Assembly: GCF_026210795.1 (NCBI RefSeq)
Contig: NC_089449.1
Coordinates: 930,001-994,000, forward strand
Reading direction: 5' to 3'
Length of the DNA: 64,000 nucleotides
Origin: Rhizophagus irregularis
Taxonomy: Eukaryota; Glomeromycota; Glomeromycetes; Glomerales; Glomeraceae
Below, piece by piece: positions 46,801-58,242 of the stretch (its first letter is position 1; every line of letters starts with the position of its first letter). Made by a program: the position numbers and the translations under genes. A model generated the notes under the pieces. That model made no database searches. It saw only the letters and a list, made by a program, of their open reading frames with translations, and was not told the DNA's origin.

Positions 46801-48831
46801 TTTCTTTTAATGATAGGACTATTATCACTGTGATTGAAATGCCAGATGAAAGTTCAAGTATGTACAATTCTTTTATATTCATAATTTGGAAGGATTCTTA
46901 TCTAAAATATATTCCGAATCTTTGTTTAGGATCGCGTTTGATAATTCGTGATATGACTGGCCGTTATACTTGGGATACTAAGTTGTTTTACAAAGGATAT
47001 TTTGTTCCTAATTCAAAACAAAGTAGTGACTCGGAACATTCTGAAATTACAAAATGTATGACATTGAGACCTAATATCAAAGTTGAACCAACATCATCGA
47101 AATCAAAATTATCGTACGTTTTATTAATCTTGTTTTTTTATTTGTATTGCCTTTTTTTTTAACAATCATTTAAATTAACAATTAATACCACGTCCTTTGT
47201 ACTTATATATATATATATATATTGTATTTACTAATATAGAAATTCAAAGACAAAATCACGTAATCGAACAAGTAATTTTTACAAAGATAAAAATGGAATA
47301 CCTGTTTGGGCCGAAAATTGTAATAACGAACAATCTGATATGTTGAGTAATTTGTTATATTAGTAAGTATGGGAATTTATTTTTCAAAATAATTTTGTCC
47401 TTTAACGAAATTAATGTAAACATTGTTATTTAAAGCGTGAGCGAGAACACATCGTTATCAGAGACTTTATTAGATTCATCGGAAACGATAACAGATGGCT
47501 TCCAGACTGAATTTGAGGAAGAATTGGATAGGCACATTCAGGAAGAAATACTTTATGTTAATTCTACAGACAGTCAAGCGTAAGTTATAAGCCTTATTAT
47601 TGAATCGAATAATGTTTTATTATTGTACAGGTTTTTTTCGAACCGATAAATATAATTAATTAATTATAATTTTTTTATTTTTTAGATCATCTTGGTACGA
47701 AAATATTATGTCGCTACGAAATAACATGAACCAAGTGACCGAAAATAAAAGTAATAGAAATAATAGAAATAAAATTTCCGAACAACTTTCAAGAAATCCA
47801 TTGTATTCAAGGTCTACGTCACATTTATCACTTGGTGCAGACTTTTCATTATCAAAAGCATTTTTACCAGTTATACCTCCAGAAGCTGAAAAACCACTGG
47901 AACCTTATCAGCAATGTCGATTATTCTTAAGTCATATTGGATGGTTAAATCCTGATACATTTAAAGATGGATCAATAAGTATGCTTGATAAAGGTCCAGC
48001 ATTATACCGAGATATCCGATTACTTGATAAAAAATATTCACGTGAATGTATAAAGGTTGCTTTATTATATGTTGGATCAGGACAAGAAGATGAACAGTCT
48101 ATTTTACATAACACGAATGGAAGTAATGAATATGACGAATTCGTTACAAGTCTTGGGTGGGAAATTGATTTAGCCACTCATCCAGGATATCTTGGTGGAC
48201 TAGAAAGAAATTCCACAAATGGAACAACTTCAATTTATTATTGTAATTCAACTTTGGAAATAATATTTCATGATGTAACAAGAATGCCAACAGATCCTAC
48301 AGATTTAAAACAACTTCGAAAGGTATTATAAAGTGTCTTTAATTGTTATTTTAAAAGTACTTTGTTAGTTAATTTTATCAATAATTTTTTTTTTCTTTTA
48401 ATTAGAAACGGCACATAGGAAATGATCATGTGCATATAATATGGAATGAACATTATAGGGAATATCGAAAATCTACAATAGGAGGAGATTTTGGTAACGT
48501 TCAAATAATCATATCACCATTATCTACGAATACCGGTAGCCAAAATATAGAGTTATACAATGTAGAAGTTTATCGGGATAATAAAATCCCGCCATTTGGG
48601 CCTTTATTAAATGGCATGGTGGTTACAAAAAATTTATTAGGGCCATTAGTGAGAATGACTGCCATAAATGCATTTCGTGCAAGCATTAATACAACTTATC
48701 AGCATCCTTATTTGCAGAGATCATCAGATATTAATATGATAATGAGTAAATATAAAAAGAGTTCAAAAAATAATAATTCTTATGAAAGTTTTATTAGTAA
48801 AAATTTTTTTACTAATGATTTACCTATATAG
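40842..48831 (+). CDS. Ral GTPase-activating protein alpha-subunit homolog (1978 aa)
   Basis: Twenty-six exons keep one frame: 40842-41625, 41763-41867, 41949-42080, 42175-42432, 42500-42811, 42893-43167, 43243-43559, 43621-43738, 43810-43923, 44015-44449, 44527-44775, 44848-44933, 45007-45320, 45395-45429, 45510-45643, 45709-45850, 45924-46020, 46079-46209, 46301-46480, 46557-46639, 46736-46857, 46930-47113, 47240-47362, 47436-47579, 47686-48322, 48406-48831. Residues ~1-230 are Ser/Asn/Gln-rich; a long helical-repeat region follows; the Rap/Ran-GAP domain is at about 1720-1960 (LGWEIDLATHPGYLGGL, then HIGNDHVHIIWNE). Asn1843 is the Asn thumb that catalyses GTP hydrolysis in tuberin and RalGAPs. 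Length is near animal RALGAPA (~2000). It should act with a beta subunit on a Ral/Rheb-class GTPase in nutrient or vesicle signalling. Confidence 0.88.
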
Positions 48832-49238
48832 ATTTTCTTTTTCCATGTTAGATTATTTTATTTATTTAATCTTTTTACTAACAAAATTCAAAATTAATAT
48901 AATTTTCTCTTAATTTTTTAATTTCTCTCATTTAGTTTAGTATTCTTTATATTTTAATCCTAATATTTTACAAATAATATCAGTAATTTTGAATATTTTA
49001 AAGATTTTGTAATATCTAGACAGCAAAGGAAACTCGTAAAATTTGAACTTTTTATTATTACTAGAAATAGTTATTACATTTAATAATTACATTAAATTCT
49101 AATCTTAATACAAAATTTAAATAAAATAAAATACAATCCTACAATTTATAATTGAAATTCAATTAAATGTTCATTTTTTACTATATCACGGTATTAATTT
49201 CTACTTATATATGTTCCATTTTTTTTTTGCTAAATATT
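48832..49238. other. Convergent intergenic region
   Basis: AT-rich 3'-to-3' gap between the RalGAP and PDI genes. No feature seen. Confidence 0.4.
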
Positions 49239-51105
49239 TTATAATTCATCTTTTTTATGTTCCTTTTTCTCATCGTCTTTATTTAAAGTAACATTAAAAT
49301 TGTATCCATAACTTTTTACTTTACCCTTAACTACATCTTTTAAAAACTTTTCAATACCTTCTTCGTCAAATGGTCCAAGGTAGGGTTTATATACCTTTCT
49401 ATTTGGATTTAATACCATTAAAGCTGGAAAAACGTCTGCCAACTTAAAATCCTGAATTAATTTTTTTGAACCGCGATCTATAGAATTAAACCATAAAAAT
49501 CGTAAATAAATCGAATTTCCGAATTCTTGGTGAAGTTTTTCTTTAACCGTTTTTAATATTTGAATATTTGATTCGTGTTCTTTAATGGATTCTTCAAATT
49601 CTGATTCCAGTGGTAAAAATGTAAAAATGCACAGTCCTGTTGGCTTTGACAAACATTCTTTATCAAATATTTCCTGTGAATTTGCGTTTATTATTTCAGG
49701 ATTGTCTATAAAAAAAAAAATTTAAAATCAGTTTTAGATTTGATTCAAGCTTTTCCTAAACGAATAAAAAATAGAATTACATGGTTCAATTTCTATTTCA
49801 GGCTCTTTCTTTTTCTCCTTTTTCTCTTCAGAATAAGGTTTTGTTTTGGGCAAAGCAAATTTATTTAAAAACTTGGCCAAGTTGTCGTAATTAAATTTCT
49901 CTAAATAATCAAAATATTTAATATTAATATATATTTACAACATAAAAAAAAAAAATTTAACATATTTTACCTGCTGTGTATTCTGTGGATTCACCGGTCT
50001 GTTTATCAATTGCGATTAATGTTGGAAATTTTTTTATATTAAATCTTTCAATAACTTCAGATTCTTTTTGTCTAACTTCTCCTAAAAGTAAACGGTTATG
50101 AAATTCTACTGATAATGCTTTATATAAATGGGTCGTTTTTTCTTTATTTGTGAACAATATAATTTTTGATAATGTTTTATTCTAATAAATAATTAAATAA
50201 ATTAAAATTAGTACGTTATAATTGATTCTTTAAAAACAGAATTTTCTATATATAAAATATGGTTAACGGTACATACATCTTTGGCTAAGAATTCATCCAT
50301 AGTCAACGTTTTCTTTGTCGGGTTTTTATCGGAAATTGGCTGTACAAAGGAAGGTATTTCAGAAAGTGCAAATTCTACAATCGCTTTTACTGTTCTTGCT
50401 CCATTATAATCTAAAGAAATTTAAATGCTAATATTAATATATATTATTTTATTTATTTTATTTATTTATTTGCGTACCTTTGGGTTTTTTAAGGAATGAA
50501 CCGGGATTCTTTTTATCTGGTACTGCTTGACTTGGGAACAATTTTATCGTTGGAAATCCTAAAACAATATATATATATATATTTTATTCAAATAGGTAAA
50601 TAAATGAAATAAATGAAGCATCGTTTAATTTACCTTTAACATCGTAAGCAGAACAAACATTTCGATTTGATTGATCATCACAATCTATAGCTGCCACTTT
50701 TACGAGACCTTTAAGATTCTCCGCAGCTTTCTTATATTCTGGTGCAAGGCTGTAATAAAAAATCAAAAAATTTCACGTTAACTTAATTTGCTTAACAATA
50801 GAAATTAAAGTACTTTTCATAAATACTATACTTTTTACAGTGTCCACACCAAGGCGCGAAAAATTCCACTAAAACAACTTGCTAAAATTACATATAAATA
50901 AATAAAACACGTTAAATTGGACAATTTAGAACAAACAATATATGTATATATTTACCTCTGTTAATAAAACTTCGTCGCGAAAGTTTTTTTCTGTTACTAA
51001 TGTAACTGGACCGTTTGGGTCATATAATGCCAGAATACATGGTAAACTAACAAATAATAATAAAAAAGTTACAGTTAAAAGCGTTTTCATTGAGTAATGT
51101 ATCAT
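49239..51105 (-). CDS. Protein disulfide isomerase of the ER lumen, KDEL-ended (442 aa)
   Basis: Exons: 51105-50956, 50881-50832, 50749-50634, 50558-50478, 50410-50277, 50181-49971, 49900-49781, 49705-49239. An N-terminal signal peptide is clear (LLTVTFLLLFVSLPCILA). The thioredoxin domain has APWCGHCK with Cys62 and Cys65. VCSAYDVKGFPTIKLFP carries the cis-proline loop, and a second, redox-inactive thioredoxin-like fold follows (FNIKKFPTLIAID). The protein ends KKDEL, the ER retrieval signal. One active CxxC plus downstream inactive domains resembles Mpd1/P5-type fungal PDIs. It would form and reshuffle disulfides of secreted proteins. Two ATGs lie close together, at residues 1 and 6. Confidence 0.88.
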
Positions 51106-51930
51106 TTTTAATCAATATTTACTAAAAATTAGGATTTGTAAAGAAAAAGGCGAATGAATATCTAACATAATTTTATACTTTTTTCGCCTTGTTTCGTGGC
51201 ATATTTTAATTGGATGAAAATAAAAAAATTTATATGATAACCACGATTAACGCGTTTTGTCCACTTGTCAAATTCTCATTTCAAGCTTTTTGTCACGTTG
51301 AACAAAAGACTCATTTTTCATGTTTTTTTTCATGTAGAAAAACAATTTTTTTCCGTAGAAACGCAGTGGGATAACATGACGATCGCAAAAATAGGCGGAA
51401 ATAAAATAGATTCTCTTAGAACTCGAACTTAATTAGTTTGAGAAAGTTATAACTTTGCGTGGGGCTTAGCGAGATATTGCTTAGATGTTAGTCTCCCAAT
51501 TTACTTAATTCATATTGTTTTCAATACTCAACTCTCCTATTTTCACAATTTTCTTAAATTATAATCCTAATATTTCTATTTCTCATAATATAATTAATAT
51601 TACTAATTCGCGAGCATAGTAGGGATAATTATACTTAAATGCGCGATTTATAAATCTGGATTTGCCCGAAATATATAAAATATTATACATAAGCTGCAGA
51701 AATTTATTTTATCTACTTCAATAAATTATACAAATAAATAATTTAAATAAATGTATGACGAATTGAATTTTACAAAAAATTTTTTTTTTTCTATTTTACT
51801 TATAATAATTTTAGAGAAAGGATTTAAATAAATAAATTGAAAAAAAAGTCTGGATTTAAATAAATGTAAAAAAGTCTTGATTTAAATAAATAAATAAATT
51901 GTAAAAAAGTCTTTCAAAAGAAAGGTTAAC
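51106..51930. other. Intergenic region
   Basis: Promoter side of the PDI gene and 3' end of the zinc-cluster gene. AT-rich, with a short aaaaagtctt..ttaaataaa direct repeat near 51,845-51,915. No gene seen. Confidence 0.4.
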
Positions 51931-54900
51931 CTATTTGTTCTCTATAGAAATTCCTAAACCATCTTCATTTTCATTCTCATTTAAACCGTCTGATAGTCCA
52001 CTACCATCTATTAAAGGTGAATTTCCAAGATGATTATTATTCTCATTATGTAATACGTGCCAAAATCCATCATCTGTGATATCATCTAAAGAAGTTTCAG
52101 ATAAAAAATCTGATGGAGGCGTTAACAATGTATTTACTCCAGAATTTAATAATGACGAAGAGTTAATATTATCATCATGATTATTATTGGATTGATTCCA
52201 TTCAGATGGAGGTGTCCAAGCCAAATTATTGTTATCATTATTGGAATTTAAAATATTTTTATTATCAATCTGATCATAAAATTGCTCTGGCGACATCATG
52301 ATTGTATGTTTTAAATCAAATTCCTCATGTGGTAAAAGTGGTGACTGTTGCAATGGTGTGCTATGTTGTTGATCTTGTACTTGTGGCGAGTGATATTGTT
52401 GTGGGAGAAGTTGTGGTGAATTATACTGCGATGAATCTTGTAAATGTGGAGAACCAAAATGGTTCAACTGAGAAGAATTGCCATAGTCTTCTGGTTGTAA
52501 CTGAGGTGATTGTTGATAAGGAGAATTATAATCTTGAGGATTAAGCTGTGGTGAAAGATTAAGTGGCGTATAAAAATCTGAAGCATGAAGTTGTGGAGAT
52601 TGTTGAGATTGTTGAGATTGTTGAGGTGGTGAATGATAAGGTGAATTAAATTGTTGTGGTTGTAATTGAGGTGATTGTTGTAGAGGTGTGTGATATTGTG
52701 AACCTCCACCAAATTGTTTATGATCAAATTGTTCTGGTTCTTCAACAAGTACACCATCTAATGTCACTCGAGGTAAATTAAAATTTTGATCTGATGGTTG
52801 CGAAAATGCTGAAAAATCAAAACTTTTGTCCGTTTTAAATATAAAATTAAGATCATCCATATTTTGACTTGAATTCATATAATCATACCCCGAATTTAAT
52901 CTAACACCTTTCATATAAATTGAAGAATTACTACTCATACTCATTGCTCTTGAATAACTTGATGTTTTCCTTCTGGGCATAAAAGGTCCGCCAGATTGTT
53001 TCCTGGCAATCAAACTATATTGTCTTCTCAAATTTCTATCATCATCGGCAATGAAAACTTCCCATTCTCTTGGAATAATTACTTCACCATTTATCTTATT
53101 TCGAGGAGTTGGAATTCCTAACCATTCTGTTAAACCTTCATTCATTCCTTCCTCACCATCAACTCTACCACGATCATAACCTTTAGAAACTATGGCGATT
53201 CTATTTTTTAAAAGTTCAAGTCGCTTAAGCATTTCCCCAGCTTTTTTATTTTCAGAATATTTTGCTTGCCAAGAAAATACTCGCTTTGCTGGATTAATTG
53301 CAAATGGACCATATACCGCAAAAGCAAAAAAGTCTGGGTGTTTTTCTAGTAATATTTCAAGGCAATGAACTATAATCGTAGCAGATTGTATACAAATTGT
53401 GTGCGAATTTGATGCAGTTATATCACATTCCTCTGGAGGGTTTAAATATTTGCTATGTAAAAGAATCAAAATTGCATAGTAAAAGATATATAAATCACCT
53501 AAAAAGAAAATATACATAATTTATATTAATAATTACCAAAATAAATTGATTTAAAATTGTAAGCTAACCTCCAATTCCATTTAATAAGACTCCATTTGAA
53601 TCTTTATTAATTTCATTAAACCTTAACCATTCTGGTAAGGAATGGAACCAACTTGCAAGTGCGGCATCTAAGACTCTAAATTTATTTTCATCTTCTTGCA
53701 TTAAAAATCTTTGTCTTGACGCTGCATGCACATACTTGCGTACTCTTGCACAGATCCTACTAAGATTAATTAAATGAATATAAGCTATTTCAAGTCTAGT
53801 CTTTTCATCCATTGGATATAGATTTGATGGCATATCAGGCACATCAACATCACAATCTGACTCATCAATCATATTAGGACGTCCATATGTGGCCGAAACA
53901 AAGCTAAAATAAGAAAAAATTAAAATTAAAAATTAATGTATATATAAATAACGCTTTTTTTAATAAAGATAAGAATGCTTTACTTTTCAGAAATAAAACA
54001 CATCCAAAATGCTTCATTTCTTGATTGTAACACTTCTTTATGTATCTTAATCTTTGAATTCTTGAGCTTGCGATGTAAACCAAGTTCAAATAACATTTTT
54101 GTTGCAATACCGCTGTACATCCAACTTGCTCCGATCTATATTTTAATACGGTTGTTGTGAAAGGATACGGAGTATATAATTCGGGACGATCATCATGTGC
54201 GTCCTTAAAAATAATGAAAAATCAAATACCTGTTTATTGTGACGTCCCAGTATAATTATAGACATCACAGTAAGAGCGTGTGGCTGTGTACAATATTCGT
54301 AAAGCAAAGCTTGTGAAGCAATAAAAAATATTAATTTTGGAATAACTAAGCCGATTTTTTTTTTAAAAAAAAAAATAATTACATTCGGCCCTAAGAAAAT
54401 ATATTCTTCCATCTCTCTTGTTTGGATCTTCATGAAAAGGTGAAGCCGTAAAAAAAATACAATTCAACAAGAGCAAATGTTGCGGTTTATTAAAGTCTCG
54501 AACAGAATTCCACACAGTCTGTTGTTTTAATGCGGGAAAATATCGATGAACATGCTAAAAAAGGAAGAAAGAAAAAAATTCATAAGTTAATACTCAATAC
54601 TTATTTCAATTTTAATTTTAATTAAATAAATACCTTAAAATATAAATCTATCAACTCTTCAATAGTATCTTCATTTGGTAAAATTTTTAATGAATTATCG
54701 ACTTGTGATAAATCCGGTTGCATCTGAGGTATGATCAACTCTCCATCATTTCCTCCTTCAAACATTAGTAATGAACCTTCTCCAATATATCTGGTTGATT
54801 CATAAAGTTTTAAATTCTCGACGTCAGAAGCAAGCTCATCCATAATTGTATCATCAAAGCTCATTCCTTGATCTGTGTATTGTATCTGTTGATTTTGTTG

Positions 54901-55735
54901 TTGATTTTGTTGTTGATTTTGTTGTTGATTTTGTTGATTTTGTTGATATTGTTGATTTTGTTGGGTTTGTTGAGTTTGTTGCGATTGAATTGGTTGAATT
55001 AGCTCAGTTGATTGATTTTGATATAAATTTTGTTGTTGCTCCTGTGTAAATGTGGAATAATCGACATAATTTGAAAAATATGTAGGATCGTACTATCGAC
55101 GAATTTAAAAATATTAAATTAATGATGGATTATTATTTTAAAGTAGAGCAAAGATAACTAAACGCATACTTGACATTGTTCAACATTCCTCTGAATTGAT
55201 GATGCAACATTTGAAGAATTTTGCAAAACTTCGGATGTAATTAATGATGTTGCATCCTATTTATTTTTAAAAAAAAAGATTAATTATTATTTTTTTTTTA
55301 AAAAAAATAAATAAATAAAAAAGCAGAATAACATACAAAACTATTGTAATCATTAGCATTCGTTGTTGAAGTCATTGGCATCGATAATATTCCAGTAATA
55401 TTATTATCATTAATTTCACCGAAACCTCTTGAAGCCATCGATAAATAACCCGATTCTTCATATAATTGTCCAAATTGTATATTTTGTAAATTATTTAATT
55501 GGGTTTGAAGAAAATTAAAATCAGATTGTGACCTAAAACCACCACTCTGTTTTTCTCTTATTGACTCTGTAAGAGCCGCATAAGTATAACTACATTTTCG
55601 ATTAGTTTTTTTACAAGTTCCACATTCTGGTCGCTCTTTATCACATTTAACTTTACGGTTTTTACAAACGTCACAGGTTGATACTAGTTTGACCCGTTTT
55701 GGGTTTGTCAAAGGACGTAAATAAGTCGTTGCCAT
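51931..55735 (-). CDS. Zn(II)2Cys6 fungal transcription factor (1083 aa)
   Basis: Exons: 55735-55337, 55256-55170, 55092-54634, 54554-54383, 54309-54230, 54135-53984, 53903-53569, 53498-51931. Residues ~21-48 are the zinc cluster CDVCKNRKVKCDK..CGTCKKTNRKC (six Cys, C-x2-C-x6-C-x6-C-x2-C-x6-C). A Gln/Asn tract (~190-225) precedes the Fungal_trans homology domain: HRYFPALK, RIYFLRA, GASWMYSGIATKMLFELGLH, ATYGRPNMIDESDCDVD. The C-terminal ~350 residues contain degenerate repeats of the type SPQLxPxxYxSP rich in Gln, Tyr and Pro, then acidic patches; these are probable activation regions. The protein should bind CGG-type sites in the nucleus. The exon 5 acceptor has an in-frame alternative upstream; the one chosen fits the family better. 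Confidence 0.85.
54893..55000 (-). repeat. CAA/AAT codon repeat encoding Gln/Asn tract
   Basis: Tandem caacaaaat units inside exon 3 of the zinc-cluster gene. Expansion or contraction would alter tract length without shifting the frame. Confidence 0.8.
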
Positions 55736-56493
55736 AACCTTTTTTATATTTTATACTACAAAACAAAAATTCGACAGTTTGTCATATTTGACATTCAACT
55801 AGTATTAAGTATTTATAGTTTTTTCTTCATTTCTGAATTCATATAAAATGATTTACACGATCGATTTCCAATTAAAGAATAATGTGTATTATAATACAAG
55901 TAACCGAGAAAAAGTATTCATGAATAAGGAAATCGATTGACAAAATAAGTTTTTTAATGATTACCAAAAGTGGTTGCACAAAAGGAAATAATCTTTTTGG
56001 GTAAAATAAGATTTATTTACTAAACAGTCAGAAAACTCTTCGGGCATTGGGTTTTCATGGCATAAAACTTATTCAATATTTCTTAATTAGAGATTTAGAA
56101 ATACAAATTAAGAAATTCGTGATATACATACATACAGTAAATCAGTTGATCGAAGACCGATATCACCTCTGATCAAGTGATCAACGCCAAAAACATTTTT
56201 TATTTTTTTTATTTTATTAATTTTTCATCGAACATCAAATTATAATTATATATGTATTTCGATTAAATAGAAAATTATAAGTTAAAAAAGAATGTCTATA
56301 TTATTATTACATATATATGAAATATATATTTTGTAGCACATCTTGATCGTGTCCTTTGCATTTCTCAAAGATATATCCAAAAGTGGTTCTTAGAACTTCT
56401 AAGAACTCAACGTTGTGGATGATAGATTTAACACGTGACGATGATAAATTTGACGAGGTTTAATAAAAATATCGACCTTCGAGTTTTTTTTTT
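55736..56493. other. Intergenic region
   Basis: Promoter of the zinc-cluster gene and 3' end of the membrane-protein gene. A partial palindrome (cagttgatc ... gatcaagtgatcaac) sits near 56,148-56,188. No gene seen. Confidence 0.4.
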
Positions 56494-58242
56494 TTAATCT
56501 TCAATTGTAAATCTTTTTCCACCATTACCACTTACTTGAGTACTGCTACCAATTTCAGGATCATTATTAGTATTAACTGCCTTTTTGTTTTTGCTAACTA
56601 TAAAATTATAAGAACAAGTATTAATGAAAAAGAATTTTAAAGTTTTTAAAGTGAACATTCAACAAAAGTGAATTCAACTCACGAACTGTTTTTAAGCCTT
56701 TATCAAAATTTCTGTATACAAGTATGGCATATACCCATGTTGCCTGTATTAAAATTAAATATTATAAATAAAATATACAATAATTTAAAGACAATAGTGA
56801 TTGTAATAGTAATAATAATAATACCGTGCATAATATAATAGAAACGCTCACTGAAAAGTTAAAATAAAAAATAATTAATTGATATTTTTCAATGTATTAA
56901 AACTCAAAATTTTATAAAGGAATGTTAATATTACTTACAGAAAACGATAAAGAAATACCAACTATTACTAACTGTACTTGTAGCACTCTTTAAAATCATT
57001 ATAAAGTCGATAATAGTAACCGTTGATAGTATTATGTAAATTTTCATTCCTGTTTTCCATTCTTTTTGTAACTAAGGAAAATAGGTCATTGTTATTTTCT
57101 TTCTCTCCTTAGAAGAAAAACTTTTTTAAAAAAAGAACTTACAGATCGATATGCGAGAACTTCCAAGAAAAATATCATAATTGTTACACCTAAATGAAAG
57201 TAGTAAAGACTTCTTGAAAGTGTAAAAGTAAATTGAATTTTTCCTATTCCTTTATCCTCACTAAAGGCAAAGAATACTTCAATGGAGACGAGTAATAAGA
57301 AGAATAAATCAAGTTTCAATAACATCACAAAGAGAAGCATGGTCTTGTATAATTTTTGCATTTTAATATCTGCACCAATTTTCTTATAAATATTCCACCC
57401 AAATTGTTGATATAATTTGAAACTAATTAAAGACATAATTAATGCAAATATAATTAAAGTTACTACTAATGGAAAATCAACTCTGAAAAATTCTTTTTGA
57501 ATTTCAGCCACGGCTCCACATGCGCTTTTTAAATCATTTGCCCATTTATATATTTCAACGATTTGAACCTAAAAAATTATCATAACTATTAAAAAAATTC
57601 TCTTTTTTTTTTAAAAAAAAAAGTAAAATAAATAAAACAAAATATTGAAAAATTTACAATGCCATAAAGTGCACACAAGAAGTTTATGACGGTAAGTGTA
57701 ATAATTTGAATCGTGTTTTGTTTGATAACCTAAAAACATTAAAAATTATTAAATATTTAAAAGTAAATAAAATAAATAAATAATATAATGATAATAATAA
57801 TAATAAATTTACCGCATTGAGGCAAAACCAAAGTTGAAATAATTGAAAAATCATGAAAATAACATTTTCTTGTATGATAAGTAACATACGATCTTTTGAT
57901 GGTCTAGCGCAGTCATTTTCTATGCCACTAACTATTTCTCGAAATTTTGTATTTCTAACAAGTACTCGACTTTCTAATGCAACTACCGCAAGTAATTGTA
58001 ATATGGATGTTAGAATGAAAAGTCTTGTCCAATTTGACTTGAACTATATTATATCCATTTATCGAGGAAGAAAAATAAAGAAAAAATTTGATTTGTTAAC
58101 AAAAAAAAAACCTCGACTTTTAACCGAGTCTAAATTCCGTGGAATCTTTGCAATATATACATGTAATAAATATGTACTGTATATATGTATGCCAATTGCA
58201 TACCTTTGTTCTAGCCCATTCTGATATGGTCGATATAGTCAT
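56494..58242 (-). CDS. Multi-pass membrane protein of unknown function (363 aa)
   Basis: Exons: 58242-58204, 58043-57813, 57729-57658, 57568-57143, 57071-56939, 56850-56825, 56743-56683, 56597-56494; all GT-AG and in frame. Around seven or eight hydrophobic segments can be read, including LFILTSILQLLAVVALE, VIFMIFQLFQLWFCL, LVVTLIIFALIMSLISFKL, MLLFVMLLKLDLFFLLLVSI, LGVTIMIFFLEVLAYRS and SWYFFIVFLSVSIILC. Basic loops such as KKIGADIKMQKLYK probably face the cytosol. The tail (SKNKKAVNTNNDPEIGSSTQ) is hydrophilic. Similar hydrophobic proteins are common in Mucoromycota, but no named family was recognised. Exon 6 is only 26 nt. Confidence 0.7.

Noticed and set aside
54230-54433. Alternative acceptor giving a longer exon 5 in the zinc-cluster gene
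   Set aside because: In frame, but adds a hydrophobic stretch not expected in the Fungal_trans domain; the downstream acceptor gives a better family fit.
54846-55049. Val/Asp/Phe-rich + strand frame
   Set aside because: Antisense of the Gln/Asn repeat in the zinc-cluster gene.
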